Positions 8,243-16,339 of a stretch of DNA of 29,842 nucleotides are shown piece after piece. The notes beneath the pieces are model-generated. The model had not been told where the DNA came from. It saw nothing but the letters and a program-made list of their open reading frames with translations, and ran no database searches. Source of the DNA: a bacterium (GTDB lineage: Bacteria; UBP14; UBA6098; JAFGQG01); NCBI GenBank assembly GCA_016930435.1, contig JAFGGQ010000092.1:1-29842 (forward strand), given 5' to 3'. Position numbers and translations under genes: made by a program. How positions within the stretch are numbered: position 1 is the stretch's first letter; each line of letters starts with the position of its first letter.

Positions 8243-8773
8243 ATGAGAAAAGAATTAAGGATATCCGGTTTTGGCGGTCAGGGAGTCATCTTGAGCGGGT
8301 TGATCGTAGGCCAGGCCGTTTCCATTCACGACGGAAACAATGCCTCCTTCACCCAGAGTTACGGCCCGGAAGCACGGGGAGGGGCTTGCGCCTCCCAGGT
8401 TGTCATCTCCGATAAGATTGTTGATTACCCCCTGGTGAACCAATCCGATATCCTTGTATCCCTCTCCCAGACTGCGTATGCTAAGTTCTTTAGCCTGGTG
8501 AGGGAGGGAGGGGATATCCTCATCGATAGCGACCTGGTAAAACCCCTGGAAGTACCTAAAGGCGCAAAAATACACTCTATCCCGGCCACCCGGTTCGCGG
8601 AGGAACTCGGTAATACTATCGTCGGAAACATCGTAATGCTGGGTTTCCTTACCAGGGTCACCCAACTTGCCTCCAAGGAAGCCATGATCAAGGCCATCAG
8701 GGAATCCGTCCCGGAAAGATTCATGGATCTGAATATGGCCGCCTTTGAGCGGGGCTACGAATACCAGGGATAA
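8243..8773 (+). CDS. korC: 2-oxoglutarate:ferredoxin oxidoreductase gamma subunit
   Basis: 176 residues, typical for a stand-alone gamma subunit. This domain binds CoA and completes the alpha-beta-gamma-delta complex. Visible signatures are FGGQGVILSG near the N-terminus and QSYGPEARGGACASQV, both diagnostic of the family, then NTIVGNIVMLG in the C-terminal half. A GGAG ribosome binding site precedes the ATG. It is the last gene of the sucCD-korDABC set: a GC-rich inverted repeat and about 110 bases of AT-rich DNA follow. Confidence 0.93.
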   Translation: MRKELRISGFGGQGVILSGLIVGQAVSIHDGNNASFTQSYGPEARGGACASQVVISDKIVDYPLVNQSDILVSLSQTAYAKFFSLVREGGDILIDSDLVKPLEVPKGAKIHSIPATRFAEELGNTIVGNIVMLGFLTRVTQLASKEAMIKAIRESVPERFMDLNMAAFERGYEYQG

Positions 8774-8776
8774 AAG

Positions 8777-8796
8777 GCCGGGATTCCCGGACCGGC
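8777..8796 (+). terminator. Possible weak terminator after korC
   Basis: CCGGG (8778-8782) pairs with CCCGG (8786-8790) across a 3-base loop, and GCCGG (8777-8781) can instead pair with CCGGC (8792-8796). It starts four bases after the korC stop. It is followed by an A-rich then T-rich stretch rather than a clean T-run, so termination is uncertain. Confidence 0.3.
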
Positions 8797-8824
8797 AACA
8801 AAAATATTTTATTGGATAATATGT

Positions 8825-8852
8825 TTGACCTATAGTTTATAAATTGTAGATT
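8825..8852 (+). promoter_or_regulatory. Putative promoter of the small membrane gene and rarA
   Basis: TTGACC (8825-8830), 16 bases, then TAGATT (8847-8852), 34 bases before the start codon at 8887. It has the spacer and box pattern seen upstream of other genes in this window. Confidence 0.35.
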
Positions 8853-8886
8853 ATATATTAAACATTAAAGGGAGTTAGGTTATTTT

Positions 8887-9195
8887 ATGCTGGTCTGGGC
8901 TTTTATACTGGTCCTGATAAATTATCTGCTGCTGGTGTCGTACTTTTTTGAGATACCCTCATCCATGCACTGGATGTTGCCCCTGATTGCCATGCTTATG
9001 GCACTGGGAATACTATACCGGATACTATACAAGACCCGTGAAGGGGAAAAGGAAAAGCTTCGTCAGAGAGTTGCTGAACTGGAAAGTATTATTAATAAAG
9101 AACAATCCGACCAGATGCCATCAAGTCCTGAGAAAAAAAATCCCTTTCCGGATGGAGAGGAAACTGACGAGCTCCCTCCCGAAGAAAAGCGCTGA
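8887..9195 (+). CDS. Small two-helix membrane protein with coiled coil, unknown function
   Basis: 102 residues; I do not recognise a family. Two hydrophobic segments (about 2-20 and 29-47) are separated by a short EIPSS loop, so it is probably an inner-membrane hairpin. A charged helix follows (about 50-72, with REGEKEKLRQRVAELE), likely a short coiled coil, and then a proline- and acid-rich tail. The layout resembles small scaffold or stress-related membrane proteins, but no motif assigns a function. A GGGAG-type ribosome binding site precedes the ATG. RarA starts 18 bases after the stop, so the two are probably co-transcribed. Base composition and codon use look like the neighbours, which supports a real gene. 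Confidence 0.7.
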   Translation: MLVWAFILVLINYLLLVSYFFEIPSSMHWMLPLIAMLMALGILYRILYKTREGEKEKLRQRVAELESIINKEQSDQMPSSPEKKNPFPDGEETDELPPEEKR

Positions 9196-9213
9196 ACAAG
9201 CCCAAGATGTAAG

Positions 9214-10578
9214 ATGCAAACGGAATTATTTGGTTCAAAGAACAAGCCTTCGAGTTCGCGGAATAGTCTTATCCTGGCGGATCGCATGCGCCCGGAGACC
9301 CTTGAGGAGGTCCGGGGCCAGGATCACTTGATCGGTGAGGGCAAACCATTACGCATATCCATTGAAAACAAGCAACTGTCATCCATGATATTCTGGGGAC
9401 CGCCGGGCTCAGGGAAGACCACTCTTGCCCACGTAATAGCCCGTAAGGTTCAAATGCCTTTCCTCGCATACAGCGCTGTTTTATCCGGGATAAATGAGAT
9501 TAAAAAAGTCATAATCGAAGCTGAACGAAACCTCTATAAGATGGGGCAACTTTCCCTCCTCTTCGTGGATGAGATCCACCGCTTTAACAAGCTTCAGCAG
9601 GACGCCTTTTTGCCCTTTGTGGAGAAGGGAGTGATCGTTCTGATCGGGGCGACTACAGAGAACCCTTCTTTCGAATTAATCTCCCCGCTTTTATCCAGGG
9701 TACAGGTTTTTATACTGAACCCTCTAAAAGAGGAGCATCTTGTAGAGATACTGGGCCGGACCATCAGCGATTCCGAAAGGGGGCTGGGGGCAACCCCGTT
9801 AAAATTGGAGGAGGGGGTTCCTGAATTCATAGCCAGCCTGGCGGGAGGGGATGCCCGTTTCGCCCTGAATGTACTGGAGTTCGCGGCAAAAACCGCCAAA
9901 GAGGGAAATATTACCAGGGAGCTGGTGAAGAAGATATTACAGAGGGAGCACTTCCTTTATGATAAATCCGGCGAGGAGCACTATAACCTGATTTCCGCAC
10001 TACATAAATGTCTCCGGGACTCCGATCCTGATGCTGCCTTGTACTGGCTGGGCAGAATGCTGGCCGGTGGCGAAGACCGCCTATTTATTGCCCGGCGTCT
10101 GGTCCGCTTCGCAGCCGAAGATGTCGGCCTGGCCGATCCACTTGCTCTCCAGGTGGCACTCTCAGCCAAAGATGCATTTCATTTCCTTGGCAGCCCCGAA
10201 GGGGAGATCGCTCTTGGTGAAGCTGTTATATACCTCGCCTGCGCCCCTAAAAGCAATTCAATATATAGCGCTATGACCAAGGTTCAAAATGATATCCAAA
10301 AGGGATTAACCCCGCCGGTACCCCTGCATCTCCGAAACGCACCCACTGCCCTAATGAAAGAGATCGGCTACGGCAAAGATTATAAATATGCTCACAATTT
10401 TGAAGACCACCTGGTGCATCAGGAACACCTCCCCGGCACACTCCGGAATAAACGGTATTACCAGCCTTCTTCCCAGGGACTGGAATTAAAGATAAAAGAG
10501 AGGCTGGAAGCCTGGCGGCACAAAATCGCCAGGTCTCAAAGCCAAAAAGGTGACAATAATGAAAATCCTAAAGAATAA
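9214..10578 (+). CDS. rarA: Replication-associated recombination protein A (RarA/MgsA-type AAA+ ATPase)
   Basis: 454 residues, full length. RarA is a clamp-loader-related AAA+ ATPase that acts at stalled forks and single-strand gaps. The N-terminus has RMRPETLEEVRGQDHL, the usual opening of the family. Walker A is GPPGSGKTT (62-70), Walker B LLFVDEIHRFNK (115-126) with D119-E120, and sensor 1 GATTENPSFE (145-154). The MgsA-type C-terminal oligomerisation domain includes ALYWLGRMLAGGED, and the family-typical end has IGYGKDYKYAHNF. It lacks a clear ribosome binding site and starts 18 bases after the small membrane gene, suggesting translational coupling. Its last 20 bases overlap the next gene. 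Confidence 0.95.
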   Translation: MQTELFGSKNKPSSSRNSLILADRMRPETLEEVRGQDHLIGEGKPLRISIENKQLSSMIFWGPPGSGKTTLAHVIARKVQMPFLAYSAVLSGINEIKKVIIEAERNLYKMGQLSLLFVDEIHRFNKLQQDAFLPFVEKGVIVLIGATTENPSFELISPLLSRVQVFILNPLKEEHLVEILGRTISDSERGLGATPLKLEEGVPEFIASLAGGDARFALNVLEFAAKTAKEGNITRELVKKILQREHFLYDKSGEEHYNLISALHKCLRDSDPDAALYWLGRMLAGGEDRLFIARRLVRFAAEDVGLADPLALQVALSAKDAFHFLGSPEGEIALGEAVIYLACAPKSNSIYSAMTKVQNDIQKGLTPPVPLHLRNAPTALMKEIGYGKDYKYAHNFEDHLVHQEHLPGTLRNKRYYQPSSQGLELKIKERLEAWRHKIARSQSQKGDNNENPKE

Positions 10579-11758
10579 ACCTTTTTTCCGTAAGTTGATC
10601 CGGTGCCTGTTCATAGGTATGGTGGCGCTGCCGTGCGGAATTATACTTTTCAACGGAATTTCTTCAGTGGCAGAAAATACCAACATCGTAAAAGGCGTGG
10701 AAAGGATAGCGGTATTTACTGCTGAAAAACTTCAGGGTTCCGATCTTTCCCTAAAAGAGGCCCTTTATTATCGCAAGCTGGTTGATGGGAGGGTTCAGTG
10801 TCAGCTTTGTCCCACTATGTGTATAATCCCGGAGGGAGGCCGGGGGGTGTGTAGGGCAAGGGCCAACGTAGAGGGCACCCTCAGGGCGATCACTTATGGC
10901 AAACCCGTAACCGTTCACGTGGACCCAATTGAAAAGAAACCCCTGTTTCACTTCTATCCCACATCAAAAGCCTTTTCCATTGCCACGGTTGGCTGTAACC
11001 TGGGCTGTATTTTCTGTCAAAACTGGACCATTTCACAGGCCTATCCCGAAGAGGAAAACCATTATAACATGAGCCCGGAAGACGTTGTAAAACTGGCGCT
11101 TGAAAACGATTGCAAGACTATAGCCTACACCTACACCGAACCTACTATTTTTTATGAATATATGCTGGAGACCTGCCAGATCGCTCATCAGAACGGACTA
11201 AAAAATTTATTTATCACCTGCGGATATATTAATCCTGAGCCCTTGAGGGAACTTTGCCAGTATATGGATGCGGCTAATGTTGACCTTAAGGGCTTCTCCG
11301 AAGAATTTTACGGGGAATATTGTTTTGCACGATTAGAGCCGGTCTTGAAAACACTAACCATCCTCAAGGAAGAGGGGGTATGGATAGAGGTTACCAACCT
11401 GCTCATCCCGGAGGCCAATGATGATCCCGAGATGATCCGGGCTTTAGCCCAGTGGGTTATGGATAATCTCGGTCCCGAGGTTCCCCTCCACTTTTCCCGC
11501 TTTCATCCCAATTACAAGTTAACCGACAGGCCGCCAACCCCGACCGAAACGCTTGAAATGGCCTGCCAAATCGCCCGGGATACGGGCATTAAATACGTGT
11601 TTACCGGAAATGTCCCGGGTAACCCAAATGAGAATACCTACTGCCCCGCCTGCGGAAAGGTTGTAATAGGCCGGCGGGGATATTTCATCACCGAATACAA
11701 TATCGAAGAGGGTTGCTGCAAGTTCTGCGGCGAAAAGATCAACGGGATATGGGAATAA
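10559..11758 (+). CDS. AmmeMemoRadiSam-type radical SAM enzyme with N-terminal membrane anchor
   Basis: 399 residues from the ATG at 10559, which has AAAAGG eight bases upstream; the first 20 bases lie inside rarA. A hydrophobic segment at about 12-32 after basic residues suggests a signal anchor or uncleaved signal peptide. Next comes a cysteine-rich segment, Cys81, 84, 88 and 98, typical of the AmmeMemoRadiSam family. The radical SAM cluster motif follows as C146-x3-C150-x2-C153 (GCNLGCIFCQNW). The barrel contains AYTYTEPTIFYEY, characteristic of these PflA-like proteins. The C-terminus has two CxxC pairs (YCPACG and CCKFCG), probably a zinc ribbon or extra cluster site. The family's substrate is unknown. 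Its usual partners, the AMMECR1 and Memo domains, are not encoded in this window. Confidence 0.85.
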   Translation: MKILKNKPFFRKLIRCLFIGMVALPCGIILFNGISSVAENTNIVKGVERIAVFTAEKLQGSDLSLKEALYYRKLVDGRVQCQLCPTMCIIPEGGRGVCRARANVEGTLRAITYGKPVTVHVDPIEKKPLFHFYPTSKAFSIATVGCNLGCIFCQNWTISQAYPEEENHYNMSPEDVVKLALENDCKTIAYTYTEPTIFYEYMLETCQIAHQNGLKNLFITCGYINPEPLRELCQYMDAANVDLKGFSEEFYGEYCFARLEPVLKTLTILKEEGVWIEVTNLLIPEANDDPEMIRALAQWVMDNLGPEVPLHFSRFHPNYKLTDRPPTPTETLEMACQIARDTGIKYVFTGNVPGNPNENTYCPACGKVVIGRRGYFITEYNIEEGCCKFCGEKINGIWE

Positions 11759-11865
11759 TATACGCAATTTCCCTGTGATTAAACCCGTTTAATACAATTG
11801 CAATTAACTATAATGCCTGAAATATCGAAAAACAGAATAATAGAATATAAACTTCAGAATAAAAT

Positions 11866-11893
11866 TTGCATTTTTTTGTTCAATTCGTAATAC
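11866..11893 (+). promoter_or_regulatory. Weak candidate promoter of the + strand glycosyltransferase
   Basis: TTGCAT (11866-11871), 16 bases, TAATAC (11888-11893), about 70 bases before the start codon. Each box matches consensus at only three positions, and the surrounding 200 bases (11759-11961) are very AT-rich, so chance is likely. Confidence 0.2.
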
Positions 11894-11961
11894 TCATAAA
11901 TACATGTTCATCAAATATATAACTTATATTCAACATTATCAACAGCATTTTACGGATTAAA

Positions 11962-13149
11962 ATGTCCTCAAACAAGAAGATCCTGATCGTTTCACAATAT
12001 TACCCACCTGATATTACCGCCGCTGCCTTCCGGATCAGCGAGACCGCTGAGCTGCTTGCTGAGTCCGGATATGATGTAACTATTTTGACTGCGATGCCCC
12101 ACCGTATTCAGGCTTCAGACCAGTTACTCCACCAGCCACCGGGGGTAACGGTGCTCCGTGTACCCCTGTTCAAGCTAAAAATGAATAATAAATACAGCTA
12201 CATCATGCACTACCTGTCCTTTATGATAAGCTCTGCCCTGAGGGGATTCCTTCTCACCGGGAGGGGTTATAATTGGGTGATGGCCAGCTCCCCGCCGCTT
12301 TTCGTGGGGGCATCAGGCTGGATATTAGCATTATTTAAAAAGACAAGGTTTTTGCTGGAAGTGCGCGACCTATGGCCGGACAGCGCCGTCGCCGCCGGTC
12401 AACTACCACCTGACGGACTCCTTTATAATGGCGGCAAGTGGCTCGAAAGGTTCCTCTACAGAAAGGCCGACCGGATAACCTGCGTATCCGAAGAAATGCT
12501 CAGGGAAATCGCCCAAAGCGGCGGCAAATCATCCCAAATAACGGTTATTTACAACGGATTAAGAGAAAAGGATATCAGCTCTATTCCCGATGAAATTCCC
12601 CCCAAAAAAGACGAATTCTGTATAACTTACGTGGGGAATCTGGGTTATCTGCAGGGCTTAACAGTTTTGGTGGAAGCCGCTGCAAGGCTGCCGGAGGTCA
12701 ACTTTCACCTCGTTGGAGCAGGTGTCGAACTGCCCAAAATGAAAAGAATGGTTCAGCAATATTGTTTGCGTAACGTCCGTTTCACACCACCCTGTTCCAA
12801 GGCTCAGGCACTTATGTATATGCGCGAAGCTGATGCCCTCTATCTCCCACTTAAAAATAACCGTGTACTTAGCAAGACTATCCCCTCCAAACTCTTCGAC
12901 TATCTTGGGGCGAATAAACCCATAATCTATGGTCTCGAGGGTGAAGGAAAAGGGATTTTAGGTAAACTGCCCGGCAATCTCTACTTTGAACCGGAAAACT
13001 TAGAAAGCCTGACAGACGCTATTAAACTATTGCAAAACGAGTATCCGGAGTTAAGCATGAAAGCGAGAGGTAACAGGGATTTTTTGAGGAAGCACTATAC
13101 CCGCGAAGAAATGGTCACCAGGCTGCGCAAACTATTAGAAAGCGTCTGA
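11962..13149 (+). CDS. GT4-family glycosyltransferase (WbuB/WcaI-like)
   Basis: 395 residues, a GT-B fold transferase of the GT4 family that moves a sugar from a nucleotide donor to a lipid-linked or polysaccharide acceptor at the cytoplasmic membrane face. The start ILIVSQYYPPDITAAAFR and the internal VRDLWPDS (134-141) are typical of WbuB/WcaI-like enzymes. The donor-binding C-terminal domain begins near residue 220 with ITYVGNLGYLQGL and includes SKLFDYLGANKPI where the family carries its E-x7-E-like loop; here the glutamates are largely replaced, as in many WbuB relatives. It stands alone on the + strand, facing the - strand polysaccharide genes, with only 12 bases between the two stop codons. 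Donor and acceptor cannot be read from the sequence. Confidence 0.88.
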   Translation: MSSNKKILIVSQYYPPDITAAAFRISETAELLAESGYDVTILTAMPHRIQASDQLLHQPPGVTVLRVPLFKLKMNNKYSYIMHYLSFMISSALRGFLLTGRGYNWVMASSPPLFVGASGWILALFKKTRFLLEVRDLWPDSAVAAGQLPPDGLLYNGGKWLERFLYRKADRITCVSEEMLREIAQSGGKSSQITVIYNGLREKDISSIPDEIPPKKDEFCITYVGNLGYLQGLTVLVEAAARLPEVNFHLVGAGVELPKMKRMVQQYCLRNVRFTPPCSKAQALMYMREADALYLPLKNNRVLSKTIPSKLFDYLGANKPIIYGLEGEGKGILGKLPGNLYFEPENLESLTDAIKLLQNEYPELSMKARGNRDFLRKHYTREEMVTRLRKLLESV

Positions 13150-13161
13150 ACACAGTTCACT

Positions 13162-14226
13162 CTATCCAGCAAGTAAACGATAATAGCGTTCCCTTGTTTG
13201 TTTCCAGGTAAATTGTTTACCCCGTTTTAGGGCTTTCCGGGCTGTTTGATTATAAAATTCGGGTTTTTCTGTCAACTCGATTACATACTTGCTGATCTCT
13301 ATCAGAGCGCTCTTATCCACCATGAATCCTCCCTCGCCATGTTCGAGAACCTGAGGGACCCCCCCCACTGCGGTAGCGATCACCGGCAGTCCGGAAAGGA
13401 GCGCTTCCACTATGGTCAGGCCAAAGCTCTCAAATTCCGGAATATTGATAAAAATATCTGCCTGTTGATATATACCGGGCATTTCCGGATATGGTACAGG
13501 ACCCTTGAAATCCACTCCCTCCAAACCCCACCCTTTCACCAGTTTCAGAAAACGCTCTTTTTCCGGGGTGTAACCAATCAGGGTTAAAGTAGCATCCGGA
13601 AGTTTCTTTTTGATCCCCCGGAAAATGTTGAGCAGCGTCCCGGTGTTCTGGCCCCGCCCACCTCTTTTGATGACATTTAAAAGGTTCGGAGTAGCTTTTT
13701 CACGAGTATCGCATTTGAAAATTGATTCTTCCAGAAAATTTGGAATGACAAGCGCGTTAGTAATTTTATACCTGGCAAAGTACTTATCCAGGTGCGCGGA
13801 GGGCGTACTTACCCTGTCCGCCAGTCTTAGAAAAAAGGCTCCGAACCGTCCCAGCCGTGGCAAAAACCGTGCCCCCCGTGCCCCATGATATGTCACTGCT
13901 ACCCTCTTACCCAGTAACTTGCCTAACCATATCCATAAACAAGCTACGAAGATAAAACTGGTGCCGGAGGGTGTGTGAATATATAATATATCAAAAGAAT
14001 TTATTTTTGTCAATATTTCTACGAAAAGGGTAAAAAAACGTATCAATCGGTAAAAGAACGAGCCATGTTTCCGGGTGTTCCGACTGGCTCTGGTATTGAA
14101 AAGAAGGAGCGAGGCATTTTCGCGCTTCAGGGCATTAAACAAATTGCTTACCATGATGGAAATTCCCCCATAAGGAGGGGGATAGAGTCCCATCAGGGCG
14201 ATCCGCATGCCTTTAAAATCAGCCAT
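13162..14226 (-). CDS. GT4-family glycosyltransferase
   Basis: 354 residues, GT-B fold. The N-terminal acceptor domain begins with LMGLYPPPYGGISIM, a GT4 signature with a glycine-rich loop. The C-terminal donor domain carries the E-x7-E motif (E266 to E274, in PEFESFGLTIVEAL), followed by GLPVIATAVGG, so the catalytic and donor-binding parts look intact. The usual VGR..KG stretch at the domain junction is poorly conserved (around 187-200). Its start overlaps the last 8 bases of the heparinase-like gene, indicating one transcript and translational coupling. It is therefore probably made together with that enzyme and works on the same surface polysaccharide. Sugar specificity is unknown. Confidence 0.88.
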   Translation of the reverse strand: MADFKGMRIALMGLYPPPYGGISIMVSNLFNALKRENASLLLFNTRASRNTRKHGSFFYRLIRFFTLFVEILTKINSFDILYIHTPSGTSFIFVACLWIWLGKLLGKRVAVTYHGARGARFLPRLGRFGAFFLRLADRVSTPSAHLDKYFARYKITNALVIPNFLEESIFKCDTREKATPNLLNVIKRGGRGQNTGTLLNIFRGIKKKLPDATLTLIGYTPEKERFLKLVKGWGLEGVDFKGPVPYPEMPGIYQQADIFINIPEFESFGLTIVEALLSGLPVIATAVGGVPQVLEHGEGGFMVDKSALIEISKYVIELTEKPEFYNQTARKALKRGKQFTWKQTRERYYRLLAG

Positions 14227-16210
14227 CTGTATCGTACCCCCCCGGCCTGATCAGCAGGCCCAAACGCGCCGGCAGTTTGGTAGCCCCTTTTATGATCAAT
14301 ACCTGATTGTCAAGGACTACACCATAATCCTCGGAATAAAGGCTGTTGGATACCGAAAAGTCCTGCTGATCCTTATCATAAAATAATGTAATGGTCAACA
14401 ATATACCGTCATTTTCCAGTTTTAGTACCTTTTTGGTCAGTGCATCTAATCCACTACTGTCCAAGTCCTTTATAAAATTTGCCTGGCCTAACGGTTCGGC
14501 TCCCTCGCCGGCATTCAGGATCTTTACATCGGGATAGAGGTGTAAACGGCTTTCCAACAGGTGAGTCCCGGTGCCCTGAATTTCATCAATCATGCATAAT
14601 GTTTCGTCGTCGCGTGAAAAAGAGACCGTCCTCTGGTGCAATATATCCCGACCGTATTTCAGCTTGAGTCCGGCGCGCATTATATGTTCACCTTCACTCA
14701 TCTCAACTAACTGGCATTCCGCTTGAATATTCATGGCAAAGAGTGGGCTGGTATAGATTCCATTCTGTTCACGCCCATCGATCATTATGGTATTATGAGC
14801 GGCAGTACCCCTGAATTTTAAGCGCGCCTGTTTATCACCGCTGTAGCAATAGGTTCCCGAATCCACAAGAAACTCTTTTCCGGAATATGAATAGGTTATA
14901 CTGAGCAGGTCATTATGTTTGTGGCCGCCCATTGTTCGGTAGCCGGGAGGGTTTCCATTTAGCAGCGCAAAGGTTTGTGGGCCTTTGAATATCGTGTAGC
15001 CGTTTCTATAGCGCAATGTTGGCGGGGTTAACGGGTGGAGGTCCGGAGGTTTGAGGTTCCCCCAAAGCCAGACAGCTTCTTCGCATTGTTGTGGATCGAG
15101 AGTCATTTTAAAGTTTTCCGGTGAAAAGAGAACCTGCCCCATGGCCAGCAGGTGGTTGAAGCGGTAGTAATCATCCTTGAAATACCGTCCCAGCCTTATC
15201 AGGTTTCCGTTATCCGAATCCCCGATTTGTGGAATCCGGTCTTTAACGGTTTGCATTTCACTTAAAAAGAAGAGCATTTTGGGCAGTTTTTGATTCCACA
15301 CAGGGGGCATTTCCAACCCGTTCTTAGAGCTGATTGCATAGCAATATAAAAGTATTTCCAGTACAAAGCAATGGTAGTATGTTGAATTCTCGTATTGTAC
15401 TCCGTGCTCGTCCACCTGTTCCCAGAGACATTGTGAAAGCGCATCGAGAGTTTTATCAAGCCATTTTGAGCCGGTCTGTGTATCCCGGTAAAGGATTTCC
15501 CCCAAAAGTAAACCCGCCAGGCAGGCAACGGTATGATTATTGGTATAGCCCAGCCTGTTTACCTCCAAATGCGATTCCACGAAGTTAAGATGGGTCACGA
15601 CCAGTTTTTCCAGGACAAGAACAAATTCCGACCTGTCCGATAGCTCTTTCCTGAAGAACCAGGATGCGATGATAACATTAAATAGGCGTATGGAGGCCTC
15701 CATTCCGCTTTTCCAGTTCACACCCAGGAAGGGTGGATTGGACTGCCACCAGGCGTAAATTTGGGTTTCGAACTCACGGTAGTATTTAGGGTTGGAATTC
15801 AGCGCATAGGCCTTTCCCAGGGTAATCAGGTGATACAACCGGTTCAGCTCCCAGGGGAATTTAATATCATCGATACCCATTGAGGAAAACCCTTTCCACC
15901 GTAATGGCTCAATCTTGATGTCTTTGAAACCTAACAGGCAAAATCGGTGCTCTAATATCCGGTCTGCCTCCTGCAGGATGTTTTCCGATAGCTCCCCATG
16001 GTTTTCCATTATTATTGTAGCCGCATTTTCATGGCCAATATTAAGCCTTGCCAGCCGAACGGCCAGACCACCGGATAATTTCCGGTATCGGCGACGGGCT
16101 TTAATAATTAAAATAGGATCGCAAAGCCTCCTGAAAGGATTGCAGAGCAAGCGGAATCCAGCTCGAAGCAGAACTGCAAATTTAATCTTGCGGGGAATAA
16201 AAGGGGCCAC
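14219..16210 (-). CDS. Heparinase II/III-family protein (polysaccharide lyase-like)
   Basis: 663 residues. An N-terminal (alpha/alpha) toroid domain is followed by the heparinase II/III beta-sandwich domain. Candidate catalytic residues are present: NNH (224-226), Tyr and His in YENSTYYH (about 273-280), and GGHKHND (428-434). The family stretch with DSGTYCY (450-456) and TAAHNT (469-474) is also intact. Known relatives cleave acidic polysaccharides by beta-elimination. I see no cleavable signal peptide, only a basic N-terminus, so it may act in the cytoplasm or at the membrane on a nascent glycan rather than as a degradative exoenzyme. The start is GTG with GAAGG ten bases upstream. It is the first gene of a two-gene unit with the GT4 downstream. 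Confidence 0.85.
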   Translation of the reverse strand: MAPFIPRKIKFAVLLRAGFRLLCNPFRRLCDPILIIKARRRYRKLSGGLAVRLARLNIGHENAATIIMENHGELSENILQEADRILEHRFCLLGFKDIKIEPLRWKGFSSMGIDDIKFPWELNRLYHLITLGKAYALNSNPKYYREFETQIYAWWQSNPPFLGVNWKSGMEASIRLFNVIIASWFFRKELSDRSEFVLVLEKLVVTHLNFVESHLEVNRLGYTNNHTVACLAGLLLGEILYRDTQTGSKWLDKTLDALSQCLWEQVDEHGVQYENSTYYHCFVLEILLYCYAISSKNGLEMPPVWNQKLPKMLFFLSEMQTVKDRIPQIGDSDNGNLIRLGRYFKDDYYRFNHLLAMGQVLFSPENFKMTLDPQQCEEAVWLWGNLKPPDLHPLTPPTLRYRNGYTIFKGPQTFALLNGNPPGYRTMGGHKHNDLLSITYSYSGKEFLVDSGTYCYSGDKQARLKFRGTAAHNTIMIDGREQNGIYTSPLFAMNIQAECQLVEMSEGEHIMRAGLKLKYGRDILHQRTVSFSRDDETLCMIDEIQGTGTHLLESRLHLYPDVKILNAGEGAEPLGQANFIKDLDSSGLDALTKKVLKLENDGILLTITLFYDKDQQDFSVSNSLYSEDYGVVLDNQVLIIKGATKLPARLGLLIRPGGYDTDG

Positions 16211-16263
16211 CTGACCAGAACCTTCTTTTATTAAAACAAAAAGTTTTTCTCGTTATTTTTTTA

Positions 16264-16292
16264 TTGAATTAAATTCTCCTTCAATATACATT
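16264..16292 (+). promoter_or_regulatory. Putative promoter of the CapK-like gene
   Basis: TTGAAT (16264-16269), a 17-base spacer and TACATT (16287-16292), 47 bases before the start. It lies in the 129-base divergent region shared with the heparinase-like gene. Confidence 0.3.
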
Positions 16293-16306
16293 TAGAATAA
16301 TCTCGA

Positions 16307-16334
16307 ACAATATAAAAATATGGTTAGTAGTCAA
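16307..16334 (-). promoter_or_regulatory. Putative promoter of the heparinase/GT4 unit
   Basis: On the - strand, TTGACT (16334-16329), 16 bases, TATTGT (16312-16307), about 95 bases before the GTG start. The same -10 hexamer and spacer appear in front of wzx. Confidence 0.35.
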
Positions 16335-16339
16335 ATTAT

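Noticed and set aside
14219-16210. The heparinase-like gene as part of a polysaccharide-utilisation locus
   Set aside because: There are no SusC/SusD-type transporters, sulfatases or regulators nearby and no evident signal peptide; all neighbours are biosynthetic.
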